Below, in pieces: positions 41,116 to 48,906 of a stretch of 64,000 nucleotides of DNA. The position numbers were made by a program, and so were the translations under genes. Position 1 is the first letter of the stretch. Each line of letters begins with the position of its first letter. The stretch comes from Qipengyuania sp. HL-TH1 (GTDB taxonomy: Bacteria; Pseudomonadota; Alphaproteobacteria; Sphingomonadales; Sphingomonadaceae). Location of the stretch: the NCBI RefSeq assembly GCF_036365825.1, contig NZ_CP142675.1, forward strand, positions 744,001 to 808,000. Reading direction: 5' to 3'. The notes beneath the pieces are model-generated. The model was not told the DNA's origin and did not search any database. It saw only the letters and a program-made list of their open reading frames with translations.

Positions 41116-41388
41116 ATGAATAAGAACGACCTGATCAGCGCGGTTGCCGATTCCAGCGGCCTTTCCAAGAGCGATGCAGCGAGCTCCGTCGAAGGCGTGT
41201 TCGATGCCATCACCAAGGCCCTGTCGAGCGGTGACGAAGTGCGCCTGGTCGGCTTTGGCACGTTCTCGGTAGCCAAGCGCAAGGCCTCGACGGGCCGCAA
41301 CCCGCGCACCGGCGAACCGATGACGATCAAGGCATCCAACCAGCCCAAGTTCAAGGCGGGCAAGGGTCTCAAGGACGCAGTCAACTAA
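41116..41388 (+). CDS. hup: DNA-binding protein HU
   Basis: A 90-residue histone-like protein. MNKNDLISAVADSSGLSKSDA, GFGTFSVAKRKASTGRNPRTGEP and the final KAGKGLKDAVN are the HU signature, including the beta-arm Arg/Pro tip (GRNPRTGEP). It bends and compacts DNA and could assist the island integrase. AAGGGGG precedes the start and a strong terminator follows. Confidence 0.96.
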   Translation: MNKNDLISAVADSSGLSKSDAASSVEGVFDAITKALSSGDEVRLVGFGTFSVAKRKASTGRNPRTGEPMTIKASNQPKFKAGKGLKDAVN

Positions 41389-41447
41389 GCCGGTTTCTCT
41401 CACCGGCGCGCCGCCACGCCTCGCGGTGCGACAACGGGATCGAACCT

Positions 41448-41482
41448 CGCCGCGCATTCCAATCCGGAATGCGCGGCGTTTT
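41448..41482. terminator. Intrinsic terminator after the HU gene
   Basis: A perfect 13-bp stem CGCCGCGCATTCC/GGAATGCGCGGCG with a 5-base loop, followed by TTTT. It lies between the convergent HU and lipoprotein genes. Confidence 0.85.
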
Positions 41483-41490
41483 CCTATCGG

Positions 41491-42324
41491 TCAGTCGAAG
41501 GCGATCAGCGCGGTCGGCGCCTGCCGTGTCGTGGCCCCGATCTTCCACGACAGCGACTGGCCCGCAGCGTGTGGGGCAGGGCCTTCGTCGGTATTGTTGG
41601 CCAGCACGCGGCCATCGGTCACGATGGTGAAGGTCCCTTCGGGCATGACGATCTGGGGCATGTCCCCGCCATCATCGGCTTCGGCCATGGCGGCAAACGC
41701 CGCAAGCGAGCCGCCACCGAACATCGGGTTGCTGTCCTGTTGCCGGCTGAAACCCGGCGCATCGACGCGGACTTGCGCCCCATCGCGCAGATTGACGCTG
41801 ACGAACGCATTGGCGCCCAACATTCCCTCGATTGTGGGGAAGGTGAAGTCATGCGTGAGAGTGCCGGATACGGCGAACGCCACGTCGAACACGCCATCGC
41901 CCTTGTAGGTAACGCGCTGCCAACCGCGCTGGCGTTCGAGCCGTGCGGCCACTTCCTGTGCGGCTTCGGGGTTCGCCGGATCGATACCGCCCAGAACGGC
42001 GCGCATCTTTTCGGCTTCGCGGGCCTGCTCGGCGCGCCGATCCCCGGCACCCGCATCCCATTCTGCCCGTTGCTCGGCGATCTCCGCCTCCGAACATTCG
42101 GCCATATCGAAATCGGCGTCATAACATTCCGCGACGAAGTTCTCGTCGCTGTTGTTGGCCATTTCGGCGAGCTTGCCCAGCGCCAGCATCTGGATCTCGC
42201 CGTCATAGGTGAACGCGAATTGGTCATTGGCGAACAGCTGCAATTCGCTGGTGAATTTGCCGGGTGAAAACAGGCACCCGCCCAGCAGTAGCGGTGCTAG
42301 CAAAGCGATCACGATGCGTTTCAT
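41491..42324 (-). CDS. Putative lipoprotein, unknown function
   Basis: A 277-residue precursor beginning MKRIVIALLAPLLLGGCLFSPG, with a clear lipobox LGGC. The mature protein is acidic, with a Glu/Ala-rich helical middle (about 95-135) and beta-rich ends. Its terminal TRQAPTALIAFD and FAFTYDGEIQMLA parts suggest a conserved alphaproteobacterial envelope protein, but I do not recognise a named family. The ATG at 42324 is chosen for its signal peptide. Confidence 0.75.
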   Translation of the reverse strand: MKRIVIALLAPLLLGGCLFSPGKFTSELQLFANDQFAFTYDGEIQMLALGKLAEMANNSDENFVAECYDADFDMAECSEAEIAEQRAEWDAGAGDRRAEQAREAEKMRAVLGGIDPANPEAAQEVAARLERQRGWQRVTYKGDGVFDVAFAVSGTLTHDFTFPTIEGMLGANAFVSVNLRDGAQVRVDAPGFSRQQDSNPMFGGGSLAAFAAMAEADDGGDMPQIVMPEGTFTIVTDGRVLANNTDEGPAPHAAGQSLSWKIGATTRQAPTALIAFD

Positions 42325-42349
42325 ATGAACTCCCCCCATTCGAATTAAT

Positions 42350-43138
42350 TTACCTAGTGGCGACCGCATAAAGCGCGATGGCTGCCGCGTTCGAGACGTT
42401 GAGGCTCTCGATCTGGTCGCCAATCGGCAGCTTGGCCAGCGCGTCGCAATGCGATTCGATATTCTGGCGCATCCCTTCGCCTTCCGCGCCCAGCACCAGC
42501 GCCACGGGGCCTGCCGGCAGCGCTTCTGCCAGCGTTGCCTCCGCCGCGCCGGTCAGGCCGATGCGCCAGTATCCGGCCTCGGCAATTTGCTCGAGCGCGC
42601 GCGCGAGATTGATCACGCGGACCCAAGGCACGGTTTCGAGCGCACCCGATGCGGATTTGGCAATCACCCCGCCTTCGGGCGGCGCATGGCGATCCTGCGT
42701 GACCAGTGCGGCCGCCCCGAAAGCCGCGGCCGAGCGCAGGATTGCGCCGACATTATGCGGATCGGTAACCTGGTCGAGCACGATGATGGGACGGGTGGGC
42801 TCGCTGTCGAGAACCTCGTCGAGATGGATATCTTCCAGCGCGGCGCATTCGAGCACCAGCCCCTGGTGCGGGGCATCCTTGGCGACCATCCGGGCGAGAT
42901 CGGCAACATCGGCATATTCGATCGGGAAGTCGGCCGGCAGTTCGCCGTCGAGCGTGTCGATCGCTTCGCGCGTCGCCCACAGCTTCTGATGGACCCGGTC
43001 GGGGTTCTTTATCGCGGCTTCCACCGCATGGCGGCCCCACAGCCGGACCTGCCCGGTGCTCGCGCGCCCGCTGCCGCGACCGCCCTTCATTCGTCCTGCC
43101 CGTCCACGGAGCGCGCGTCTGCGTTCGCCTTTGGCCAT
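42350..43138 (-). CDS. rlmB: 23S rRNA 2'-O-methyltransferase RlmB-type (SpoU)
   Basis: A 262-residue SPOUT enzyme. A basic N-terminal extension (GERRRALRGRAGRMKGGRGS) precedes WGRHAVEAAI. The knot motifs are IIVLDQVTDPHNVGAILRSA, VALVLGAEGEGMR and IESLNVSNAAAIALYA. RlmB methylates G2251 of 23S rRNA in the peptidyl-transferase loop. Related TrmH-type proteins have similar motifs, so the exact target is inferred. It is transcribed away from tRNA-Tyr. Confidence 0.88.
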   Translation of the reverse strand: MAKGERRRALRGRAGRMKGGRGSGRASTGQVRLWGRHAVEAAIKNPDRVHQKLWATREAIDTLDGELPADFPIEYADVADLARMVAKDAPHQGLVLECAALEDIHLDEVLDSEPTRPIIVLDQVTDPHNVGAILRSAAAFGAAALVTQDRHAPPEGGVIAKSASGALETVPWVRVINLARALEQIAEAGYWRIGLTGAAEATLAEALPAGPVALVLGAEGEGMRQNIESHCDALAKLPIGDQIESLNVSNAAAIALYAVATR

Positions 43139-43280
43139 CAAATTCGTCCTGTCTGCATCATTGGTTGCGGCCTGTGCCAGCGAGGGCATTGACAGGCAAG
43201 CGTCGCTTCGCCAAAGGGGCGCCTCTCGGCACGGGGTCGGCTTGTCGATCCCTCGATTTCCTCAGCGAAATGGCCCGTGT

Positions 43281-43366
43281 GGACAGGTGGCCGAGTGGTT
43301 AAAGGCAGCAGACTGTAAATCTGCCCGCGCAAGCGTACGCTGGTTCGAATCCAGCCCTGTCCACCA
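43281..43366 (+). tRNA. tRNA-Tyr (anticodon GTA), island attachment site
   Basis: An 86-base class II tRNA. Acceptor GGACAGG/CCTGTCC, anticodon stem GCAGA/TCTGC around CTGTAAA (anticodon GTA), a long variable arm CCGCGCAAGCGTACGC-like, T-arm GGTTCGAATCC and encoded CCA. The gene is intact although an island is integrated at its 3' end, as expected when the integrating element restores the tRNA. Confidence 0.96.
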
Positions 43367-43376
43367 CCGCCCTTTC
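43343..43376 (+). other. attL: tRNA-Tyr T-arm to 3' flank
   Basis: The stretch begins GTTCGAATCCAGCCCTGTCC and runs through CCACCACCGCCCTTTC. It is matched by the right-end copy with two substitutions and small indels. It spans the T loop, acceptor strand, CCA and a short flank, the usual target of tRNA integrases. Confidence 0.8.
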
Positions 43377-43398
43377 TTTTAGCATCTATCTGCATCCC

Positions 43399-43428
43399 CA
43401 GAAATCCATGGAAACCCCTGGATTTCTG
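43399..43428. repeat. Perfect stem-loop next to attL
   Basis: CAGAAATCCA pairs with TGGATTTCTG (10 bp) around a 10-base loop. It lies 32 bases after the tRNA. It could end the tRNA transcript or be a recombination or accessory-protein site. No T-run follows. Confidence 0.6.
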
Positions 43429-43490
43429 CGGTATATTACCTCTATTCCGTCCACCTCTGACCATCGCGATCCACCCGCATCCGAGGTCAA

Positions 43491-43570
43491 GTGTGGGGGT
43501 AATGTGGGGGTAAAGGTGCTTACCCCCACACTTCGGATTGGCGATCTCATGCGGAAAGGTGTGGGGGTAA
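43491..43570. repeat. Integrase arm-type repeats, left end
   Basis: Four copies of GTGTGGGGGTAA (one with A at the first base): 43491-43502, 43502-43513, 43559-43570 on the plus strand and 43520-43531 inverted. The last copy overlaps the integrase ribosome site, so binding there could repress integrase. Related copies occur at the right end of the island. Confidence 0.75.
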
Positions 43571-43574
43571 GATT

Positions 43575-44804
43575 ATGGGTAAACTTTCGGCGGTAGCGGT
43601 AAAGGCAGCCTTGGCGAATCCGGGGACCTATCAGGACGGTGACGGCCTTTTTCTGAAAGTGGACAAGCGCGGAGGCGCTTATTGGAATTTGCGACTTCAG
43701 CGGGACGGCAAGCGACAAGACCTAGGACTGGGCAGCGCTAAACTCGTGACGCTTGCTGACGCACGCGAAAAAGCAAACGAACTCCGCAAGGCCATAAAGG
43801 TCGAAAAGCGCGACGTTCTCACGGAGCGCAAGGACGAGGCTGCCGCCAAGGTGACCTTTCGCGAAGCCGCCACACAGTATCACTCCGAAAACGAGGCGGG
43901 CTGGAAGAGCGCTGTATACGCGCGCCAGTGGCTGGCCAGTCTGGAGAACTACGCTTTCCCGAAGCTTGGCGATTTGCCGACTGGTAGCATCACAGCGGCT
44001 GACATCATCGAGGTCCTGACGCCGATCTGGCAGGAAATCCCGGAAACCGCGCGCCAGGTACGCAACCGGATTTGCGCCGTGCTGGATTATGCACACGCCA
44101 AAGGCTGGCGTTCGACCGAAGCGCCATCTGGCAACAGCAGCCTGAAAGCGGGGAGAGGCCTCCCACGGCAGATCAAGAAAACCCAGAATCGGAAGGCGAT
44201 GCCCTATGTCGCCATTCCAGCGTTTCTGACCGCATTGAGGCGCAGACCATCCTTCGGACGCTTCGCGCTCGATCTCCTGATCCTGACCGGCACGCGCTCG
44301 CAGGAGGTCCGACTCGCGACGTGGGAAGAATTCGATCTGGAGGAACGGCTCTGGACGATCCCTGCCGAACATATGAAGCGCAGCAAGGCACATGTGGTCC
44401 CGCTCTCGGAGGCTGCATTGGGAGTGCTAGCGAAAGCAGATGCATTCCGGATCGAAGGTGCCGAAGTCGTCTTCTCTGGTGCAACCGGCAAAGCGATGTC
44501 CGACATGACGCTGCTAAAGGTGCTGCGCGACATGCAGGAGCCTTTCCACGTTCACGGCTTTCGCTCGGCCTTCACGGACTGGGCGGCGAATGCGGGCTTC
44601 CCTAACGCGGTGGTAGAGGCCGCGCTGGCGCACAAGACGCCCGACGCGGTGCAGGCTGCCTATCGCCGTACCACATACCTTGGCACCAAAGAGGACCCCG
44701 GTATGCGAGTGAAGCTCATGGATGCGTGGGGTGCCTATTGCTCCGGTACAGTCACAGTCAGCGAAGCTCTCAACGCGCAAGACCAGCGCGACGCCCTCGG
44801 CTGA
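43575..44804 (+). CDS. P4-type tyrosine recombinase/integrase
   Basis: A 409-residue integrase. The N-terminal arm-binding domain (DUF4102-like, [20 protein letters not shown] near residue 25) is followed by a core-binding helical domain (about 95-195) and the catalytic domain. Catalytic residues visible are Arg in [12 protein letters not shown], His-x-x-Arg in HVHGFRSAF, His in EAALAHKT and the Tyr in AYRRTTYLG, where either Tyr could be the nucleophile. Its position just after tRNA-Tyr and the matching right-end repeat identify it as the island integrase. Confidence 0.93.
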   Translation: MGKLSAVAVKAALANPGTYQDGDGLFLKVDKRGGAYWNLRLQRDGKRQDLGLGSAKLVTLADAREKANELRKAIKVEKRDVLTERKDEAAAKVTFREAATQYHSENEAGWKSAVYARQWLASLENYAFPKLGDLPTGSITAADIIEVLTPIWQEIPETARQVRNRICAVLDYAHAKGWRSTEAPSGNSSLKAGRGLPRQIKKTQNRKAMPYVAIPAFLTALRRRPSFGRFALDLLILTGTRSQEVRLATWEEFDLEERLWTIPAEHMKRSKAHVVPLSEAALGVLAKADAFRIEGAEVVFSGATGKAMSDMTLLKVLRDMQEPFHVHGFRSAFTDWAANAGFPNAVVEAALAHKTPDAVQAAYRRTTYLGTKEDPGMRVKLMDAWGAYCSGTVTVSEALNAQDQRDALG

Positions 44805-44811
44805 CACACCA

Positions 44812-45319
44812 CTCCCACCGCTGGCGCGCATGGCTTCGCCATGCCGCCTGCCTTCCGGCGAGGATGGGAGGGGGAGGGAAAACCGCAAATCGATGCTCTG
44901 GCGCGGGCCAGCGGGCGTCAGCCCGCCACCCGGGGGCGTCTATTTGCGGTTTCGGGAACGAGAGGGCGAAGCCCTTGGCGTTCCCGCGCAAGGATCGCGT
45001 CCGCGATCCACACAAACAACGGCACCCTTGCACGGCGCGAAGCAGCCGGACGCCCTGCGCGCGCGAGCAGTGCGCCAGCGGGCTTCCGGCAATGAGAGAG
45101 GCAAGAGTGCCTGCGGGTTAGCTCAAGGACGCCGCGCCCTCAGGAGCGCGCAGCGCGGGACAGAGCGCGTCATCCAGAAATTCCCGCTCAACATCAAACT
45201 GCTCCTGATCGTCACCCGAATGGGCCGGGACTACAGGCCCGGTCCGCGCAGCGGATAGAGCAGGTCGCCCGCAAGGGCAGCCTCTACATGCGATACAAGA
45301 TATGGGCTTTAAAATCTTG
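44812..45319. ncRNA. Candidate large structured RNA or hairpin-rich DNA element
   Basis: No convincing gene lies between the integrase stop and the methylase start, but nearly every base here falls in nested perfect stems: CTCCCA/TGGGAG (44812/44865) enclosing GCATGGC-TTC-GCCATGC; AAACCGCAAAT/ATTTGCGGTTT (44880/44942) enclosing CTGGC-GCGG-GCCAG and CGGGC-GTCA-GCCCG; CGGGAACG/CGTTCCCG (44953/44979) enclosing AGGGC-GAA-GCCCT; GGATCGCG-TC-CGCGATCC (44992); GGCAC..TTGC/GCAA..GTGCC (45021/45101) enclosing GCCGGA/TCCGGC; TCCGC-GCA-GCGGA (45243); TAGAG/CTCTA enclosing GCCC-GCAA-GGGC; and CAAGAT/ATCTTG (45296/45314). The GNRA loop favours RNA. Strand and exact ends are unknown. 45320-45499 shows only a CCCC-GAA-GGGG hairpin and presumably holds the methylase promoter. 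Confidence 0.55.
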
Positions 45320-45499
45320 AGCCTAAATTGAGTAGGTTGTCGGGCTTGCTACCAGCCGCTCCACGAAACGGTGCGACAGAAAGCTTCGGGACGACCGCTG
45401 CTTCTTATCCCCGAAGGGGCGTTGCCAATTCTTGATGTTCACTATATGTTCCTACTCCGCCCTGTTGCCGGGTAGCGCAAATAATCTAAGGTGTGCATC

Positions 45500-46972
45500 A
45501 TGTTGGGTACGTCTCCGGAATTTTCAAAGAAGCGGTCAGGGGCCTATTTTACCCCCGACAGCGTCAGCGCGACGCTCGTTTCCTGGGCTTGCCAAAAGCC
45601 AAGCGATCGCATGATCGACCCCTCGTGTGGCGATGGCGCATTCTTGGCCAAACACCGCAATAGCGTCGGCATTGAGCAAAACCCGGTATCGGCCCATCTA
45701 GCAATCGAGCGTGCTCCAGGCGCGTTGGTCCACGAAGGCGATTTCTTCACTTGGGCAATTGAAACCCATGAGCGCTTCGAATGTGCAGCCGGAAATCCTC
45801 CGTTTATTCGCTACCAGACTTTCAAGGGCGAAATGCGACGTCGCGCACTCGATCTTTGCCTTGATCTCGGCGCACGCTTCAGCGGGCTTACCTCATCTTG
45901 GGCACCGTTTCTGGTCGCTACTGCGGGTCTCCTGAAACAGGGCGGCCGAATGGCTTTCGTCGTGCCAGCTGAGATTGGCCATGCGCCTTACGCAGCACCG
46001 CTTCTCGAATATCTCGTCGCCTCGTTTACCCGAGTGCAGATTGTCGCGGTGCGCAAAAAGCTATTCCCAGATCTCTCGGAAGACTGCTGGTTGCTCTACA
46101 CCGAGGGCTTCGGCGGCAAGAGCGAAGCTATTGAGTTCACTATTGTCGACGAGTTCAAGTCAACGAAGGCTCCGCCTAAGCCAACAATACGGGTCAATCT
46201 CGACGAATGGCGTTCCATCTGGAATCGGCGGCTTCGGCCCTACCTGCTGCCCGTCTCGGTCCGCAATCTTTATGCTGATACGCTCGATGACCAGCAGGCC
46301 CGGCGCCTTGCTGACTTCGCGAATGTCGGAATCGGATATATCAGCGGCGACAACAACTTTTTCCATTTGCGGCCTTCGGAAGCGGAGCGACTTAGTATCC
46401 CCGACAGGTTTCTGCAGCCAGCAGTTCGCAACGGGCGGGCCATGCCAGAGCGGCAAATCACCAAAGCCACCGTCGAGAGTTGGAAGCGCAATGACGACCC
46501 CATATTGTTGCTTCGGCTCACCCGTGATCAGGAGCTGCCGACTTCAATCCGCGATTACCTCAACAGCAGCGCCGGACGAGCTGCGCGACAAGGGTACAAG
46601 TGCCGTAATCGCGCGCCTTGGTATGCAGTGCCTGACGTTCAAATCCCCGACTATGTCCTCAGCTATATGTCTGGACGTCGCGCCAATCTTGTTCGCAATG
46701 CAGCCGGCGTTTCCTGTACGAACAGCGTTCATTCGATCCGGATCAGGGACAAAGAGGCAGCGGCAAAGTATCTTGGACAATGGTCCTCGCCGTTTGTGCG
46801 CCTAAGCTGCGAACTCGAAGGTCACGCGCTAGGCGGCGGAATGCTCAAGCTTGAGCCACGCGAGGCGGGTCGCATCGTCTTCCCTGCTATCCCCACGTTC
46901 GGCAAAGAGCGTGACGAAGAACTCGAAGACGCAGTGAAAACAATGCAACGCTGGCGCCACTATGCTGACTGA
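45500..46972 (+). CDS. N6-adenine DNA methyltransferase, gamma class
   Basis: A 490-residue methylase. RSGAYFTPDSVSATLV gives motif X, MIDPSCGDGAFLAKH motif I for S-adenosylmethionine and CAAGNPPFIRYQ the catalytic motif IV NPPF. The C-terminal half (about 250-490) is probably the target-recognition domain, as in M.TaqI and Eco57I-type enzymes. ATG 45500 is chosen because AAGG lies nine bases upstream; an in-frame GTG at 45491 overlaps that site. The next gene is a likely cognate nuclease. The recognition site cannot be read from the sequence. Confidence 0.85.
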   Translation: MLGTSPEFSKKRSGAYFTPDSVSATLVSWACQKPSDRMIDPSCGDGAFLAKHRNSVGIEQNPVSAHLAIERAPGALVHEGDFFTWAIETHERFECAAGNPPFIRYQTFKGEMRRRALDLCLDLGARFSGLTSSWAPFLVATAGLLKQGGRMAFVVPAEIGHAPYAAPLLEYLVASFTRVQIVAVRKKLFPDLSEDCWLLYTEGFGGKSEAIEFTIVDEFKSTKAPPKPTIRVNLDEWRSIWNRRLRPYLLPVSVRNLYADTLDDQQARRLADFANVGIGYISGDNNFFHLRPSEAERLSIPDRFLQPAVRNGRAMPERQITKATVESWKRNDDPILLLRLTRDQELPTSIRDYLNSSAGRAARQGYKCRNRAPWYAVPDVQIPDYVLSYMSGRRANLVRNAAGVSCTNSVHSIRIRDKEAAAKYLGQWSSPFVRLSCELEGHALGGGMLKLEPREAGRIVFPAIPTFGKERDEELEDAVKTMQRWRHYAD

Positions 46973-47076
46973 AAGGTGGGCATTTGGAAGGGCATGTTCG
47001 GTTGGATCCGCACACTCCACAGCTTGGCAGTCCCGGCTTTCTTCATTCAACAATTTGAACCGTGGAGGCCAAGCGA

Positions 47077-48099
47077 ATGGCTGATTCGACGAAGTCGCAA
47101 GCATGGGTGCTTTTTGACCGCATCGTTTCAGAGGCGGCACCGGACGGTGCGCATACCAACCCTTGGTCGAATTCGGCCAACGGCGAACTGCTATTTGAGC
47201 CCGACTATGCCACCCTTGAACGACTGCTTGGCGTTCCCCTCTATCTCAAAGCAAATACCCAGTCTGGTGTGCCAGCGCTCGCGCTCGACGTCTGGCTGAG
47301 CTACGAACTTCGCCGCGCTGGCTTCGACCGCGATCAGGTTTGGCCGCGCCCGGCAAATCCGCGTATCTTGCCTGCACCCGTCGCATCGTTGATTCAATCG
47401 CTTCCTATGAAGCTGCGTGAGCAAATCGCGCAGCGTGTCGAGAGCAAGTCTTCAATTACCGGGGTGACCTCATCGTCGGCAGCGATCCTGGGCAAGAATT
47501 ATTTGAAGCAGGTCGACGTGATCATGACAGATTGGGCAACAGGGCCCGAGATCCTGATATCGACCAAGCGTATGGATTCCTCCTACGGCAAGAATGCGCC
47601 TAATCGTATTGAAGAATCTTACGGCGACGCCAAGAACTTGCGGCTGCGCCACCCCCTCGCTGCGCTGGGCTTCATGTTCGGACTGCGTTCTGACATTCTG
47701 CAGAAGGAACCCAGAACAGCAGACTGGCTCTTCGATCTTCTGGCGAAGCTTGGGCAGGAAGACGATGCTTACCATGCGACCTGCCTCATTCTGATGCAGT
47801 ACGATGACGACGGCGCAGCGCCTGTAGACGAGACAGAGTCAGATCCCGAAGGCATACTTGAGCCAGGCGCTGAAGCATTAGCAGATGAAGATGATTCAGC
47901 CGCCGCGTCGACGTCAGATCAAGATCAGTCTGTCCCCGAATTGCCTAAAGTGACTATTCTGGCGGATCTCACGCCACCCAACCTGTCACCGTCTTGCTTT
48001 CTGAACGCCATGGTGACGCGAGTTCTGGGCGCAACGCCTGTGAACATGCACGAGCAAGCTCGCCAGCGCCGCGTTGATGCTGTTCAATGGACGACCTAG
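47077..48099 (+). CDS. Candidate restriction endonuclease partner of the methylase
   Basis: A 340-residue protein downstream of the methylase on the same strand. The region KQVDVIMTDWATGPEILIST followed by KRMDSSYGKNA (about residues 145-175) looks like a PD-(D/E)xK core: an Asp after a beta strand, then a strand ending in S-T-K, with a Glu pair (RIEESYG) about 15 residues further on. This arrangement is reminiscent of the SxK enzymes related to Cfr10I. The C-terminal part has a long acidic Ser/Asp/Glu linker (about 245-285). GGAGG sits nine bases before ATG 47077. The family assignment is inferred from position and motif only. Confidence 0.55.
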   Translation: MADSTKSQAWVLFDRIVSEAAPDGAHTNPWSNSANGELLFEPDYATLERLLGVPLYLKANTQSGVPALALDVWLSYELRRAGFDRDQVWPRPANPRILPAPVASLIQSLPMKLREQIAQRVESKSSITGVTSSSAAILGKNYLKQVDVIMTDWATGPEILISTKRMDSSYGKNAPNRIEESYGDAKNLRLRHPLAALGFMFGLRSDILQKEPRTADWLFDLLAKLGQEDDAYHATCLILMQYDDDGAAPVDETESDPEGILEPGAEALADEDDSAAASTSDQDQSVPELPKVTILADLTPPNLSPSCFLNAMVTRVLGATPVNMHEQARQRRVDAVQWTT

Positions 48100-48124
48100 T
48101 CGGCCATATTGCGGAGGGAATGCG

Positions 48125-48343
48125 ATGGACATTATTCGGCTACCTAAGGGAAAACCTGTTGCGTATCTGAAACTCAGCAAGGGCTGGAATGGTCAGGTCC
48201 AATCAGGTTTCATGCTTCAGGGCGCCATGTCCGGATTTTCCGAGAATGGAGAATATGCGACTGTCGAACTTGCCGAAGCGGCAGCTCGGAAGCACGCAGA
48301 GCAGCGCGACGCAGCTTTTCTTATCATTGCTGATGATACCTAA
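48125..48343 (+). CDS. Small protein after the restriction-modification pair
   Basis: A 72-residue protein, MDIIRLPKGKPVAYLKLSKG, with a good GGAGGG ribosome site. Predicted mixed beta/alpha with a helical C-terminus (VELAEAAARKHAEQRDAAF). No helix-turn-helix, so it is not an obvious controller protein. It lies 25 bases after the candidate nuclease and is probably in its operon. Function unknown. Confidence 0.6.
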   Translation: MDIIRLPKGKPVAYLKLSKGWNGQVQSGFMLQGAMSGFSENGEYATVELAEAAARKHAEQRDAAFLIIADDT

Positions 48344-48393
48344 CCTCGTTTCGATATTCTTTGAATGTCGATCCGGAAATCGTGCAGATTGGC

Positions 48394-48894
48394 TCAGGCC
48401 TGAACTTCCACACAATTGACCAGCACGAGCTCACGTTTTTCCTGACCTTTTCCAAGAACGATGCGCCATCTGGTAAAGCCTGCTCTTGCACTGGTTTCGC
48501 ACGTTGGCAGATCGGTTATCATTGGAAGAGACATGGTTTGGCCTACTCGTTCACGCGCACTCCTGACTACTATCTCAAGTCTGTCCTGTGTGCGGATCAA
48601 CGATCCAAGCGCACGATTGCCGCTATCAGGATCATAGACCGACGTTTCATCAAGCTCGATTGCAATCTGCGAAATCACGATACCCTTCAGAAAATAGGCG
48701 TCTTCCTCGTCATCGGGTCTCCCGTAATGAAAGAACCGGAACCGATCTTCACCGGTTAGGAAAACGGCGAAAGTTCCGCGACCTTCCAGTCGCAAGGGGA
48801 TGAAGCATCCTGAACGCTCGTCGTGCGGGATCACCAATGACATGTGAGGTGCGCCGGCTAGCGCGCCTACAGCAAGTTCCGAGGGTGATAGCAT
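48394..48894 (-). CDS. Unknown protein coupled to the TIR gene
   Basis: A 166-residue protein of no family I recognise. It appears mostly beta-stranded, with FAVFLTGEDRFRFFHYGRP in the middle and acidic patches. Its ribosome site GAGAGGAG overlaps the stop region of the TIR gene, 12 bases upstream, so the two are made together. As the fixed partner of a TIR effector it could be a sensor, inhibitor or specificity factor. That is inference from linkage only. Confidence 0.65.
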   Translation of the reverse strand: MLSPSELAVGALAGAPHMSLVIPHDERSGCFIPLRLEGRGTFAVFLTGEDRFRFFHYGRPDDEEDAYFLKGIVISQIAIELDETSVYDPDSGNRALGSLIRTQDRLEIVVRSARERVGQTMSLPMITDLPTCETSARAGFTRWRIVLGKGQEKRELVLVNCVEVQA

Positions 48895-48906
48895 CGACCG
48901 CTCCTC

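Noticed and set aside
43491..43570. Repeats that could be read as a CRISPR array
   Set aside because: Units are only 12 bases, irregularly spaced and partly inverted, with no spacers or cas genes. They fit integrase arm sites.
44722..45258. Open frames across the hairpin-rich stretch after the integrase
   Set aside because: Several frames are open at once because of base composition. They are Arg/Gly/Ser-rich with no ribosome site, and the hairpins explain the region better.
44812..45319. Retron or group II intron RNA
   Set aside because: No reverse transcriptase gene is nearby and no domain V-like hairpin was recognised.
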